A stretch of DNA of 64,000 nt, from NCBI RefSeq assembly GCF_029946005.1, contig NZ_JAQSDR010000030.1:120538-184537 (forward strand), read 5' to 3'. The number at the start of each line of letters is the position of its first letter. The first letter of the stretch is position 1. Positions 18,449-28,400 of the stretch are shown here, piece by piece. This DNA comes from Aquabacterium sp. GTDB taxonomy: Bacteria > Pseudomonadota > Gammaproteobacteria > Burkholderiales > Burkholderiaceae_C. The notes beneath the pieces are model-generated. The model was not told where the DNA came from. It worked only from the letters and a program-made list of their open reading frames with translations, and did not search any database. The translations under genes and the position numbers were made by a program.

Positions 18449-18484
18449 GCCCCTATTTTGCAGGGGGCAGCGTTACTTTTTGAC

Positions 18485-18511
18485 TCAAGTGCGCGATGCT
18501 ACAGCCGAAAT
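18485..18511 (+). promoter_or_regulatory. Sigma-28 (FliA)-type promoter before a chemoreceptor gene
   Basis: TCAAGT starts at 18485 and GCCGAAAT spans 18504-18511. Counting TCAA as the -35 core leaves a 15-base spacer, the spacing of the FliA consensus TAAA-N15-GCCGATAA. The match is 3 of 4 and 6 of 8 bases. It lies about 40 bases upstream of the chemoreceptor start, the kind of gene sigma-28 normally drives. Confidence 0.55.
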
Positions 18512-18552
18512 GCAAAGGATCGGACTTTGTCGACAAGCCCGCCAGGGACCCT

Positions 18553-20109
18553 ATGAACATCAGAGACATTCGAATTGGACAAAGACTCACGCTGGGCTTC
18601 GGCTTGGTGATTGCCTTGTTGATCATGCTGGCCGCGCTGGCCTTGGTCCGAATATCCGGTCTGAGCCACGACATTGGCAACCTCGTGGGCGAAAACTACC
18701 CCCGCACCGTGATCGCCAACAAGATGAAGAGCGATCTGAACGAGATCTCGCGCAGCATGCTGAGCACACTGGTCATGAGCGACGACGGCCAGATCAAGGC
18801 CGAAGTGGCCAACATCGACAAGGTGATGAAGCTCACCGACGAGAACCTGGCCCGGCTCACCAAGAGCATCAAGGATGAGGAGGGCGTCAAGTTGCTCGCC
18901 ACCATCGTGACCATCCGCGAAAAATCCATCAAGGCCCAAACGGCCTTTGTGGGCATGGTGAACGAGAACCTGAAAGACGACGCGATGGTGAAGTACCTGT
19001 TCTCGGTGCGCCCGGTACAGACCAAGTACTTCGCTGCGCTGGACAAGCTGATCCAGCAGCAGAACCAGGAAATGGAAGCGGCTGGTGCCGGCTCCACCCA
19101 ACTCGCCCAGCAGACCGGCCTGTTCATCCTGGTGTTGGCCTCGGCCGCCAGCGTGATCAGCATCCTGGTGGGTTGGCTGGCCACCCGCAGCATCACCATC
19201 CCGCTGAACCGCGCGGTGGCCATCGCCCAGCGCGTGGCGCAGGGTGACCTGACCAGCACCATCGTCACCAAGAGCCAGGACGAGACCGGCCAGCTGATGC
19301 AGGCGCTGCAGCACATGAACACCAGCCTGCAACGCATCGTGGGCGATGTGCGCCAGGGCACGGAAGCGATTGCCTCGGCCTCCACGCAGATCGCCAGCGG
19401 CAACCTGGACCTGTCCAACCGCACCGAGCAACAGGCCGCGTCTTTGCAGCAAACCTCGGGCTCCATGGCCGAGCTGACCCAGATCGTTCGGCAGAACGCC
19501 GACAACGCCCGCCAGGCCAACCAGTTGGCGGCATCGGCCTCTGACGTGGCGGTGGAAGGCGGCGTGGTGGTCTCGAAAGTGGTCGCCACCATGGGCTCGA
19601 TCGACGCCTCCTCGCGCAAGATTGTGGACATCATCGGCGTGATCGACGGCATCGCCTTCCAGACCAACATCCTGGCCCTGAACGCAGCCGTGGAAGCGGC
19701 GCGGGCGGGCGAACAAGGCCGCGGCTTTGCCGTGGTGGCCGGTGAAGTGCGCAGCCTGGCGCAGCGCTCGGCCATGGCCGCCAAAGAGATCAAGAGCCTG
19801 ATCGGCGAGTCTGTCGAGCAGGTGGCGCTGGGCAGCAAGCTGGTGAGCCAGGCGGGCACCACCATGGATGGCGTGGTTGCCAGCGTCAAGCGCGTGACCG
19901 ACATCATGGGCGAGATCACCGCCGCCAGCCAGTCGCAAAGCCATGGCATCGAATCGGTCAACCAGTCCATCCACCAGATGGACGGCGTGACTCAGCAAAA
20001 CGCCGCCTTGGTCGAACAAGCGGCGGCCGCTGCGGAATCCATGCAAAACCAGGCCAGCCATCTGGCCAAGGTGGTCAGCGTTTTCAAGCTTGAAGACGTG
20101 GCCGCTTAA
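18553..20109 (+). CDS. Methyl-accepting chemotaxis protein
   Basis: A 518-residue chemoreceptor. Order: membrane helix 1 (about residues 13-34), a periplasmic four-helix-bundle ligand domain (about 35-190), membrane helix 2 ([21 protein letters not shown]), HAMP linker, and the cytoplasmic signalling domain with the near-invariant hairpin tip ([20 protein letters not shown] followed by [16 protein letters not shown]). The C-terminus lacks a CheR/CheB-binding pentapeptide (ends KLEDVAA). The ATG at 18553 ([12 protein letters not shown]) is typical; an upstream TTG-to-ATG extension is not. No che or flagellar genes are in the window. Confidence 0.92.
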   Translation: MNIRDIRIGQRLTLGFGLVIALLIMLAALALVRISGLSHDIGNLVGENYPRTVIANKMKSDLNEISRSMLSTLVMSDDGQIKAEVANIDKVMKLTDENLARLTKSIKDEEGVKLLATIVTIREKSIKAQTAFVGMVNENLKDDAMVKYLFSVRPVQTKYFAALDKLIQQQNQEMEAAGAGSTQLAQQTGLFILVLASAASVISILVGWLATRSITIPLNRAVAIAQRVAQGDLTSTIVTKSQDETGQLMQALQHMNTSLQRIVGDVRQGTEAIASASTQIASGNLDLSNRTEQQAASLQQTSGSMAELTQIVRQNADNARQANQLAASASDVAVEGGVVVSKVVATMGSIDASSRKIVDIIGVIDGIAFQTNILALNAAVEAARAGEQGRGFAVVAGEVRSLAQRSAMAAKEIKSLIGESVEQVALGSKLVSQAGTTMDGVVASVKRVTDIMGEITAASQSQSHGIESVNQSIHQMDGVTQQNAALVEQAAAAAESMQNQASHLAKVVSVFKLEDVAA

Positions 20110-20130
20110 TCCCAACCGGAACCTGACACC

Positions 20131-20721
20131 ATGAAACGATTCACTTCATCCCTCATCGCGGCCGCCATCCTGGGCCTGGCCGCTCATGCACCCGTGCACG
20201 CCCTGGACCTGGTCGGTGTGCAACTGGAAGAATCCACCAAGGTGGGCGGCAAAGAGCTGGTGCTCAGCAATGCAGGCGTGCGCATCAAAGTGCTGTTCAA
20301 GGTCTACGTGCTGGGCATCTACCTGAACGAAAAGAAAAGCACCGTGGCCGATATCCTGGAGGCCCCCGGCCCCAGGCGCTTCAAGCTGGTGATGATGCGC
20401 GACGTGAGCGGCGAAGAGTTTGGCTCCAGCTTCATGGGTTCGATCAACAAGAACCTGGAAAAGGACGAGAAGACCAAGTTCGTCAACCAGCTCTTGAAGT
20501 TCGGCGAGATGTTCGAAACCGTCGGCAACCTGAAAAAGGGCGACGTGATCACGGGTGACTGGGTGCCCGGCACCGGCACCGTGCTGCACCTGAATGGCAA
20601 GGCCCTGGTCGAGCCCTTGGCCGATAACCAGTTCTACAACGCGCTGCTGAAGATCTGGCTAGGCGACAAGCCTGTGGACTCATCGTTGAAGCCCGAGCTG
20701 CTGACGGGCAAGCACAGCTGA
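20131..20721 (+). CDS. Periplasmic chalcone isomerase-like protein
   Basis: A 196-residue protein with a cleavable signal peptide (to AAHAPVHA) and a chalcone-isomerase-like body (VGGKELVLSNAGVRIKVLFKVYVLGIYL). Bacterial members of this fold lack proven isomerase activity and may bind fatty acids. It follows the chemoreceptor by 21 bases and is followed by a strong terminator, so it may be read from the same transcript. Confidence 0.78.
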   Translation: MKRFTSSLIAAAILGLAAHAPVHALDLVGVQLEESTKVGGKELVLSNAGVRIKVLFKVYVLGIYLNEKKSTVADILEAPGPRRFKLVMMRDVSGEEFGSSFMGSINKNLEKDEKTKFVNQLLKFGEMFETVGNLKKGDVITGDWVPGTGTVLHLNGKALVEPLADNQFYNALLKIWLGDKPVDSSLKPELLTGKHS

Positions 20722-20756
20722 TCATCAGCGCGCCTTAAAAGAGACCCCAAAGAAAT

Positions 20757-20782
20757 CGGGCGCCTTGAAGGCGCCCGTTTTT
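20757..20782 (+). terminator. Rho-independent terminator
   Basis: An 8-bp stem, CGGGCGCC (20757-20764) with GGCGCCCG (20770-20777), closes a TTGAA loop and is followed by five T. It ends the chemoreceptor/chalcone-isomerase-like unit. It also lies just beyond the 3' end of the minus-strand gene at 20802. Confidence 0.85.
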
Positions 20783-20801
20783 CCATGCGTGACCAAGGGA
20801 A

Positions 20802-20969
20802 TCAACCGCCCTTTTTTGCACGCTTGCCGGGGTTTTTCTTGCTGCGGGTTGCGGTGCCACGTTCCAGGCTGCGCTTTTGGCCCTTGCCCGTGGTGGGGGT
20901 CACGCCAGGGATGGCGGCGGGACGGGGGGTGGCCTTGCGGTCGGCTTCGGTGACGATTTTGTTGCCCAT
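20802..20969 (-). CDS. 55-residue very basic protein
   Basis: Reads MGNKIVTEADRKATPRP at the start and ends in NPGKRAKKGG, with about a third of residues Lys or Arg, several prolines and no cysteine. No family is named with certainty; similar small proteins exist in Burkholderiales to my recollection. The high charge suggests nucleic acid or ribosome binding. GGAG lies a few bases upstream of the ATG. It sits alone on the minus strand between the terminator and the START-domain gene. Confidence 0.6.
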   Translation of the reverse strand: MGNKIVTEADRKATPRPAAIPGVTPTTGKGQKRSLERGTATRSKKNPGKRAKKGG

Positions 20970-21036
20970 GGATGGCTCCGGTGATGACTGATTAACCCTC
21001 TATTAGGCCACAAAGCGCGGCACCCATAATGACACC

Positions 21037-21741
21037 ATGTGGAACATGCGCACGTTTTGGGTCACCCTGTTGGCCACTTTCCTGAGTTTGCCCTGTGTGG
21101 CGGCCCCTTCGTCCCTGGACGACTGGAAGCTGCACAAGGAGACGCAAGGCATCAAGCTTTACACCCGAGAGGTGCCCGGACAGATGCTGAAAAGCTTCCG
21201 GGGCGTGATGCAGATCAAAGCCCCCTTGCGGCAGGTGGCAGCCATGCTGGCCGATGTGCCCGCCATGCCCGAGTGGTTCTTTTTGCTGGAAGAGGCGCGC
21301 TTCATCAAGGGAGAGCATGTGGAAGACTCCCATGTCTACCTGGCCATGAAGGGCATCTGGCCCGTCAGTCCCCGTGACGCCGTGGCCCACATCCTGGTCA
21401 GGCAAGACCCGATCACCCTGAGCATCCATGTGAACGTGAGCAGCGAAGAAGGCATCATGCCCAGGAAGGACGGCTTCGTGCGCATCCCGACCCTGAAGGC
21501 ATCCTGGCGCCTGACCCCGGTCACATCCACCCACACGGAGGTCGAGATCATGGGCAGCGCCGACCCGGGCGGCATGATCCCCACCGCGTTGGCGAATTTT
21601 CTGGTGACCACCCTGCCTGAGCGAACGCTCAAGAAAATGCGCGAACACATCGCCAAACCTGAGTACCAGGACCTGAACGTCATTTACAACAAGAACCCAA
21701 AGCTGCGAGAATTGGCAGAGAAAATGCAATTTCCCCAGTAG
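21037..21741 (+). CDS. Secreted START-domain lipid-binding protein
   Basis: A 234-residue protein with a signal peptide (ending VAA) and a START-like fold: DDWKLHKETQGIKLYTREV, then AMLADVPAMPEWFFLLEEARF, and a C-terminal amphipathic helix region AKPEYQDLNVIYNKN. START domains hold hydrophobic ligands such as lipids. Ligand and partner are unknown. The ATG at 21037 is used; a second at 21046 is almost as good. Confidence 0.78.
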   Translation: MWNMRTFWVTLLATFLSLPCVAAPSSLDDWKLHKETQGIKLYTREVPGQMLKSFRGVMQIKAPLRQVAAMLADVPAMPEWFFLLEEARFIKGEHVEDSHVYLAMKGIWPVSPRDAVAHILVRQDPITLSIHVNVSSEEGIMPRKDGFVRIPTLKASWRLTPVTSTHTEVEIMGSADPGGMIPTALANFLVTTLPERTLKKMREHIAKPEYQDLNVIYNKNPKLRELAEKMQFPQ

Positions 21742-21802
21742 CCCAAATGGGCGGCCTGCCCATGCACCTCAAACTTGCTCATTCTTCTCCTAGGAAGCGC
21801 CC

Positions 21803-22606
21803 GTGAAACTCCTGACGGCGCTGATGACCGTGATCGCCACACCACTCTCTGCATTTAACAGAGAGGGGTTATTTTTGGGTCATTTAAGGCAGGTGTCCGA
21901 AACCATCAGCCAGATATTCAAGCAACCTTCGATATCCATCGATCTGAGGTTGTCCGATACTCTGAATAATCACCCTTTTTATCGCGAAATGACGCGGCAA
22001 TTTCATCGAAATGCCACACGCCGCCATGCCAAGTTGCCGCTGATTCGCCAGTTTGAATTTGGTGTCGCGGTTTCCTTGCTGAAAAGCGCCCCGCCCCCTT
22101 ATTCAACGCGGCTGGGCTCACCCGCCAAAAGAAATCTGAAAAAGGCGCTGCGCCTGGGTTACCGGTTCGAACGGATTGACTACAACCAGCACCGGGACGA
22201 GATCACGGCCATTCACCGCTCAAGCAAAATCAGGCAGGGCCGGGCCATGCCCGAGCATTTCTTCACCGCACGAGCCCCGGCCATCATCGACCCCCCGTCG
22301 ACCAAGACCACGCACGACTACCCCTATTTCGGCATCTTCAAAGAGGGCACCCTGGTGGCATATGCCTCGTGCCTGATTGCCGGCGAGCTGTGCAGCATCG
22401 AGACCATCTACGGACACGATGCACACCAAGCCGATGGCGTGATCCCCCTCTTGCTGGTGTCCATGGCCGATCACCTGGTCGAGCACCACCCGCAGGTGGC
22501 TTACTACGTCTACGACACCTACTTTGGCGCGTCCGAGACCATGCGGCGCTTCAAACGCAAGTTCCTGTTCCACCCCCACAGGGTGACCTGGCAATGCGCC
22601 GACTGA
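21803..22606 (+). CDS. GNAT-like acyltransferase, hypothetical
   Basis: A 267-residue protein with a GTG start at 21803 behind AGGAAG. The second half (KALRLGYRFERIDY, then PYFGIFKEGTLVAYASCLIAGELCSIETIYG, then GVIPLLLVSMADHLVEH) follows the GNAT beta-strand order, so N- or O-acyl transfer is likely, but no substrate can be named. The first third is basic, slightly AT-rich and has no clear homologue in memory. It stands alone between the START protein and HD-GYP genes. Confidence 0.55.
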   Translation: MKLLTALMTVIATPLSAFNREGLFLGHLRQVSETISQIFKQPSISIDLRLSDTLNNHPFYREMTRQFHRNATRRHAKLPLIRQFEFGVAVSLLKSAPPPYSTRLGSPAKRNLKKALRLGYRFERIDYNQHRDEITAIHRSSKIRQGRAMPEHFFTARAPAIIDPPSTKTTHDYPYFGIFKEGTLVAYASCLIAGELCSIETIYGHDAHQADGVIPLLLVSMADHLVEHHPQVAYYVYDTYFGASETMRRFKRKFLFHPHRVTWQCAD

Positions 22607-22688
22607 CTACATTTCGTAACGATTAAGGGCTCAACCTCGCGGCGGCACTGCCGAACTAATGACGAAGACCATCGTCAGGAGATCCGCC

Positions 22689-23945
22689 ATGAACACCCCC
22701 GCCCGCGTTGCCAGCTTTTCGACCGCCAATCCCCACGCCCTGGCCACCATCCTGGAAGCCAGCGAGACCAAAAACATCATCGCCTCGCACGACATCTTCG
22801 ACATGACGGGGATCAAGCTGTGGGCGCGCAACCAGCCGGTGTCGCAAGAGCTGCAGCGCAAATTGCTGGACCGCCAGTTGCGCCAGCCGCTTGAAAGCTG
22901 CCTGATGGTGGAAGACGGCGTGACGCCGCACTCGCTGGTGCAGTCGATCAAGAGCCTGATGCTGCACGACACGCCGCTGACCACCCTGCTGCTGCGGCAC
23001 TCTGAAAAGCTGGTGCGTGAAGCCGCCCACATTCCACTGCACTCGGTGGCGCAATTGCTGTTGACGGCGGCGCAGGAATCGCGCCCGGCGACTTACGAGC
23101 ATGCCGTGCAGGCGATGGCGCTGAATGGCGCCCTGATGATCGAGCACGGCGGCAGCGTCCACGACCTGCGCCTGGCCATGCTGTGCGGCCTGCTGCACGA
23201 CCTGGGCGAGATGTACATCGCCCCGCAGTTCAACGAGGCCGACGCCGACCGCACGCTGGACTTCCAGAGCTACCTGCAACTGGTGGTGCACCCGCACATC
23301 GGCTACCTGCTGATCACGCAGTTGACCAACTATCCGCCCATCGTGGCCCGCGCCGTGGCCGAGCACCACGAACACTTGGATGGCTCGGGCTATCCGCACG
23401 CCTTGCAACGCGGCCAGATCTCGCCGCAAGGCATGCTGCTGGCCGTGACCGAGCACGCGCTGAACGTGTTGCGCGGCCAACAGCCGCACCTGGCCCGCGC
23501 CAGCGTGGCGTTGCGCGTGGTGCCCGGCGAGTTCGATTTGCAGTGGGTGGGCCTGATCTCCAAGGCGGCGCAAACCCAGCAGGCCCTGCCCAGCCAACTC
23601 AGCGACGAGCAGATCCGCCTGAATCTGGCCAAGCTGGACCAGGCCATGCTGACCGCGCAAGACCATGCCAGCGCCTTGCTGACCATCGCCGAATCACCCG
23701 CCTTGAAGGATGCCCTGGGTTTGGCCCAGCACCTGATGAGCCGCCTGCGCCTGGGCTGGAACGCCAGCGGTTTGTGGAGCAAGGAAGCCGTGGACCACCA
23801 GGACGCGGGCGAACTGGAAGCGATCGAAAACGAGTTGCAGTTCCGCCTGCGCTCGATTCAGCGCGCCATCATGCTGCGCGCTGGCAATCTGCCCGACAGC
23901 GACATGCACCGCCTGCGGCTGCTGTGCGAGAACCTGATCGACTGA
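22689..23945 (+). CDS. HD-GYP domain protein, probable c-di-GMP phosphodiesterase
   Basis: A 418-residue protein with an HD-GYP core: YEHAVQAMALNGALM, LLHDLGEMYI and the signature HHEHLDGSGYP. HD-GYP enzymes hydrolyse cyclic di-GMP. The N-terminal 130 residues show no recognised sensor; the C-terminal 100 are helical. HDLGE replaces the commoner HDIGK at the second metal motif, so activity should be tested. The ATG at 22689 has AGGAG at 22678-22682 and is preferred to an ATG at 22659. Confidence 0.78.
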   Translation: MNTPARVASFSTANPHALATILEASETKNIIASHDIFDMTGIKLWARNQPVSQELQRKLLDRQLRQPLESCLMVEDGVTPHSLVQSIKSLMLHDTPLTTLLLRHSEKLVREAAHIPLHSVAQLLLTAAQESRPATYEHAVQAMALNGALMIEHGGSVHDLRLAMLCGLLHDLGEMYIAPQFNEADADRTLDFQSYLQLVVHPHIGYLLITQLTNYPPIVARAVAEHHEHLDGSGYPHALQRGQISPQGMLLAVTEHALNVLRGQQPHLARASVALRVVPGEFDLQWVGLISKAAQTQQALPSQLSDEQIRLNLAKLDQAMLTAQDHASALLTIAESPALKDALGLAQHLMSRLRLGWNASGLWSKEAVDHQDAGELEAIENELQFRLRSIQRAIMLRAGNLPDSDMHRLRLLCENLID

Positions 23946-23986
23946 GCGAGTAGCGCTGCCGGGTTGATCCTACAGCGCAGAACCAA

Positions 23987-24607
23987 TCAATCCGATGCAC
24001 GCTGGCCCGACAGCGGCAGACGCTTGACCACATAAGCCAGCAATTGCTCGGCACTCACTTGCACACCATGCGCGCCCGTGTCGAGCACCAGCTCGGCATT
24101 CAGCGGCGCTTCATAGGGCGCATCAATCCCGGTGAATTCGGGCAGATCGCCCCGGCGTGCCTTGCGGTACAGCCCCTTGGGGTCGCGACCCTCGCAAACT
24201 GCCAGGCTGGCGGCCACATGCACTTCATGAAAATGGCGGCTGCCAACCGCCAGGCGCGCCCGGTCCCGGTCTGCACGGTAAGGTGAAATGAACGCCGTGA
24301 TGCAAATGAGCCCAGCGTCGGCGAACAAGGCGGCCACCTCGCCCACCCTGCGGATATTTTCTGCGCGGTCCTGCGGAGAAAAACCCAGGTTGGCATTCAG
24401 GCCCTCGCGCACATTGTCACCGTCCAGGGCGTAGCACGCGTAGCCAAGCCTGGCCAGATCGGCCTCCAGCCCCATGGCCAAAGTGGATTTGCCAGCCGCC
24501 GACAGCCCGGTGAGCCAGATCACGGCACCGTCATGCCCGTGGCGTTGGCGCCGCGCGTTTCGATCCAATTGATGGGCAACCGTGGTGATGTCTGGGTTCT
24601 TTTGCAT
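23987..24607 (-). CDS. cysC: Adenylyl-sulfate (APS) kinase CysC
   Basis: CysC phosphorylates APS to PAPS, the universal sulfuryl donor. Motifs: P-loop GLSAAGKST, DGDNVREGLNANLGFS, RVGEVAALFADAGLICITAFISPY and the CEGRDPKGLYRKAR block. It is about 206 residues, normal for a single-domain CysC. The start at 24607 is uncertain; another lies at 24625. It is the last gene of a minus-strand set that includes a sulfotransferase fusion, so the likely local role is PAPS supply for sulfation rather than sulfate assimilation; no other cys gene is nearby. Confidence 0.92.
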   Translation of the reverse strand: MQKNPDITTVAHQLDRNARRQRHGHDGAVIWLTGLSAAGKSTLAMGLEADLARLGYACYALDGDNVREGLNANLGFSPQDRAENIRRVGEVAALFADAGLICITAFISPYRADRDRARLAVGSRHFHEVHVAASLAVCEGRDPKGLYRKARRGDLPEFTGIDAPYEAPLNAELVLDTGAHGVQVSAEQLLAYVVKRLPLSGQRASD

Positions 24608-24647
24608 GGATAAGCCGTGTTGCATTGATCAGTGACAGGGGTGGGCA

Positions 24648-25472
24648 TCACCATGCCCGCATCCACAAGGCGGGCCACTGCGCCACCCAGCAGCACTGGT
24701 GATCGAATGGCTCAATGACCTGAACGCCTGGGCTCAAGGGCCGACTGAAGCGCCTTGCAAAACCCTCGGCCAGCCATGGCGGCACATTGGTGTCTTGCCC
24801 CCCCACCAGGTGCAACTGGGGCAGATCCTGAAGCCGCGAGACGTCATCCACCGGGCTGAGCGACCCCGTCAGGGGCTGGAGGCGATGGTAGGCCGTCCAG
24901 GCCGAAGGATCAAGGTTGCCGGCCACGGTGACCAGGCGCACGACGTCCGAACGGCGGGCCGCCACCAAGGCCGCCATCGTCCCGCCGCCCGAGTAACCCA
25001 CCAAGGTCAGGTCGCGGGCGGCAAAACGCTGCTTGAGTTGATCCACCGCCTGGTTGGTGGCGGCCACCACCGCTGGGGCAAATCGCTGCTCGGTCCAGTA
25101 AGCCTGCGGACAAGCGCTTTGCTCGGCATCGACATACTGGCAGGGACGGGCCAGGTAGGCCGCATTGCCCGAAGGGTGCGCCAGCGCCAGTTGAAGACCA
25201 ATCGGCTCGCGCGGGGTTGGGTCGGCGGACGGTTGGCTCGGAGACATCCACGCCAAGCCATCGCCTTCAATGTAGATGGCCAGGGGGACGCCCGCCTGGA
25301 TGCGCCGAGGGAGGTAGGCCACCAGCACCATCTGCTCGGTGTCGAGGCGGACAGCCTGCCAGGCCCGGGCCTGGGCAAGCTGGTCGGCCTGTGCCTGCCG
25401 CTGGGCGGGGCTGACCACCATCGAGCAAGCCACCAGACCGCTACAGGCCAAGGCCACCAGAAGGCGGATCAT
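24648..25472 (-). CDS. Alpha/beta-hydrolase lipoprotein
   Basis: A 274-residue protein with a lipobox-like signal end (GLVAC) and an alpha/beta-hydrolase body: AIYIEGDGLAW, the nucleophile elbow GYSGGG, an acid in GGQDTNVPP, and a C-terminal histidine in PFDHQCCW. It is probably an envelope esterase or peptidase. It begins one base after the stop of the TPR-sulfotransferase gene, so the two are co-expressed. Substrate unknown; removal of acyl groups from a surface glycan is one option. Confidence 0.72.
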   Translation of the reverse strand: MIRLLVALACSGLVACSMVVSPAQRQAQADQLAQARAWQAVRLDTEQMVLVAYLPRRIQAGVPLAIYIEGDGLAWMSPSQPSADPTPREPIGLQLALAHPSGNAAYLARPCQYVDAEQSACPQAYWTEQRFAPAVVAATNQAVDQLKQRFAARDLTLVGYSGGGTMAALVAARRSDVVRLVTVAGNLDPSAWTAYHRLQPLTGSLSPVDDVSRLQDLPQLHLVGGQDTNVPPWLAEGFARRFSRPLSPGVQVIEPFDHQCCWVAQWPALWMRAW

Positions 25473-25473
25473 C

Positions 25474-28400
25474 TCAGCGCGGCGCCACGTCGCCCAGCGC
25501 TGTCAACAAGGGGCCCAGGAACTCCTCGTAGTGGCGCCAGCGCTGCACCGAGCTGGTGTAGATCGGCTGGCGGACCTGGGTCACACTGGCCGTTCGCACC
25601 GACCGCTTGGTCTCGTGGAATGACAGGCAGGCGTCATCCCAAGGCAAGCCGACGAAATCGATGAGGCGCCGGGCCTGTCGCGCCATGTCGGCCACGATGT
25701 CTTCGTACTGCACCTCCATGAAGCTGCCAGCAGGCATCACCGCGCGCCAGTGGTCCATCAAGCGCGCGTAGTTCACATAGTGGCGGCCCAGTTCAGTCAG
25801 GTCATAGGTGAACTCCTGGTGCCGGTTGAACAAGCGGGTGAAACACGACACGCAGGTGTCCACCGGGTTTCGCTTGACATGGATGATCCGCGCATGAGGC
25901 ATCAGCAGGGGGATCAAGCCCAGCGCGATGTAGTTGCCGGGCATTTTGTCGGTGATGCGGCGGGCCTCGGGGGCCCGGCGGCGCAGGCCCGCCACGTAGT
26001 CCTCGCCCCAGGCCGTCAACAGGGCCGGGGTGGCATCGCGCAGGCCCTCCGGAAAGGCGGCGGCCCCTTCGCGGACGGGCCGTTGCAACACGGCCATGAG
26101 GTCATGCAACTCACCGGCGCCATGGGCCTGCGGATGGCTGGCGATGATCTGTTCGGTCAAGGTGGTGCCAGACCGCGGCATGCCCAACACGAACACCGGC
26201 AGGTCTGAGCTTGAGCCATGGCCGCTCATGCGCCGAATGTAGTCGGCATCGACGGTTTGCATGACGCGCTCGATGAGGCGCTCCGCCTGGTCAGGATCGT
26301 GGTTGAACTTGCTCCGCTTGAGGCGTGCCCCTTCGAGGAAGTGCGGGAACGCCCGCGCCCACTCACATTGATCGTCGTAAGCCTTGCCCAGCGCATAGTG
26401 AAGCGAGGTGAGCTGGGTCGAGCTGAGCGCCGCGCCTGCTTCGAGCCTGGCCTCCAGGTGGGCCACGTTGTCGTCACCGGGCTTGACCTTGTTGAGCTGG
26501 ATGAGGTGAAAGCGTGCCCCCAGGTCCTGGTCATCGATGGCAATGGCCTGCTTCAAAAGGCGTTCGGCCTCGTCCATGCGCCCTCGTTCCAACTGGAGGT
26601 TGCCCAGGCCCGTGATGGCGCTGACATGCTCGGGATCCACCGACAAGGCCTGCAGGAAGGCCTTCTCTGAAGCCTGCGTCTCGCCCATTTCCTGACAGAC
26701 CGTGCCCAAGTGAACCCAGGCATCCGCTTTGTCTGGCCTGAGCTTGACCGCTTTTTCCAGCACGCGGCGGGCCTCGGCCAGTTGGTCCTTTTCGTGCCAG
26801 ACCAGGGCCAAGCCGATCATGGCTTCAACATAGTCCGGCTTCAAGCGCAAAGACCGCACGAGCAGGTGCAGGGCTTCATCAAACCGCTCCTGCTTGATCC
26901 GCAGAAGGCCTGAATTGCACAGCGCCTCCGGGTAGTCGGGGCGCTGCTTCAGGGCACGTTCCAGCGGCTCGGCGGCCGATTCAAAATCGTCCCCCTCCAG
27001 CAAGACCGCGCCCAGGTTGGAAAGCGACTCCAGGTAAGCGGGTTGAACCGCCAGCGCTTTGCGGTACCAGTCCACCGCCTGCCGGTGGTCTTTCAAGGCC
27101 CGCGCGATGCTGCCCAGGTTGTTCAGCGCGGGCAGCAAGTGCGGGTCGAGTTGCAAGGCCCGCTCCTGGCATTGACGGGCCCGAACCTGCTGGTCGGCAT
27201 CGTGGTAGGCGATGCCGAGGTTGGCCCACGCCGATGCCATGGTCGGTGCCAGCGCAATGGCCTGCTCGCCATGGCGAATGGCTTCGTCCAGGCGCCCCTG
27301 CTGTCGGCACATCTCAGCCAGGTTGCTGCGAAACAAGGCATCCTCGGGCTTGGCGTTCACCGCCTTGGCGATCAGCTCGATGCCCGGACCAGGCTGCCCC
27401 GCCTGGTACAGCACGACGCCCAGCAGGTGCAGGGCCATCACATGGCCGGGCTGTTGCTGCAGCACTTGCCGCAGCAAAGACTCGGCTTGCGGCAGCCGCC
27501 CCGCACTTTGGTGCAAACAGGCGGCCTGAAGGGCCTGTTCGACCGTCAGACCGACAGGTTCTTTGGGCGGGGGGGAGGACTTGGGCATGGTCGTGGGCAA
27601 TGGGGCCTGACGCGCTTGCATCGGCCGAGGAGTTGGCAAAGCCTGCAACGCCGCCTTGACCTGTTCAAGCACACCGCCCCAAGCACCAAACGATGCCTGG
27701 CGGAAGATGCGCAGCTTGGGATACCAGGGACTGTCCGTGCGGCCCGTCAGCCAGCGCCACTCGTTGTCAAACCGATCCAGCATCCAGACCGGCACCCCCA
27801 GCCCACCGGCCAGGTGCACCATGGCCGAATCGATCGAAATGACCAGGTCGAGCTGGCTGACCAACGCCGCCGTGTCGGCAAAATCGGCCTCGTCCGTCCA
27901 ATCGAACCAATCAACCGAGGATGAAACGGCGGGCAGGCCCTCACCGGGCAACCACTTCTGCAAGCTGAACCATGCCACTCGCTCATCGGCCAGCAGTGGC
28001 GCCAACTGCTCGAAGCGCAGGCTGCGTCGGGCATCGCTTTGGTGCTCCTTGCGGCCGGCCCATGCCACACCGATGCGCAAACGGCCGGGAGCGGCCTGTT
28101 CGACCCGTTCCCGCCAATGCGAGGCGACCACGGGCGGGACACGCAGGTAAGGCGCATTGGCCGGGATCGTCGCCAAGCTGGTGCCAAACGCTCGGGGCAA
28201 GGACATCATGTTGCAACAGACATCCCAGGCGCGCCAGGCCTCGGCACGAACGGGCATGCGTGTGAACGTGACCACGTCATCGCCAAAGCTCCACTCCATC
28301 AGGCGCTGGGTGGCCTCGGCGCAGGCGAACCCGACCTTGGCAAAACGTTTGGCCAGCAGTGGCAAATACCGGGTGAACTGAAACGTGTCACCAAAGCCTT

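Noticed and set aside
18499..20115. 538-codon frame opposite the chemoreceptor gene
   Set aside because: Antisense shadow; the plus-strand product has all MCP domains.
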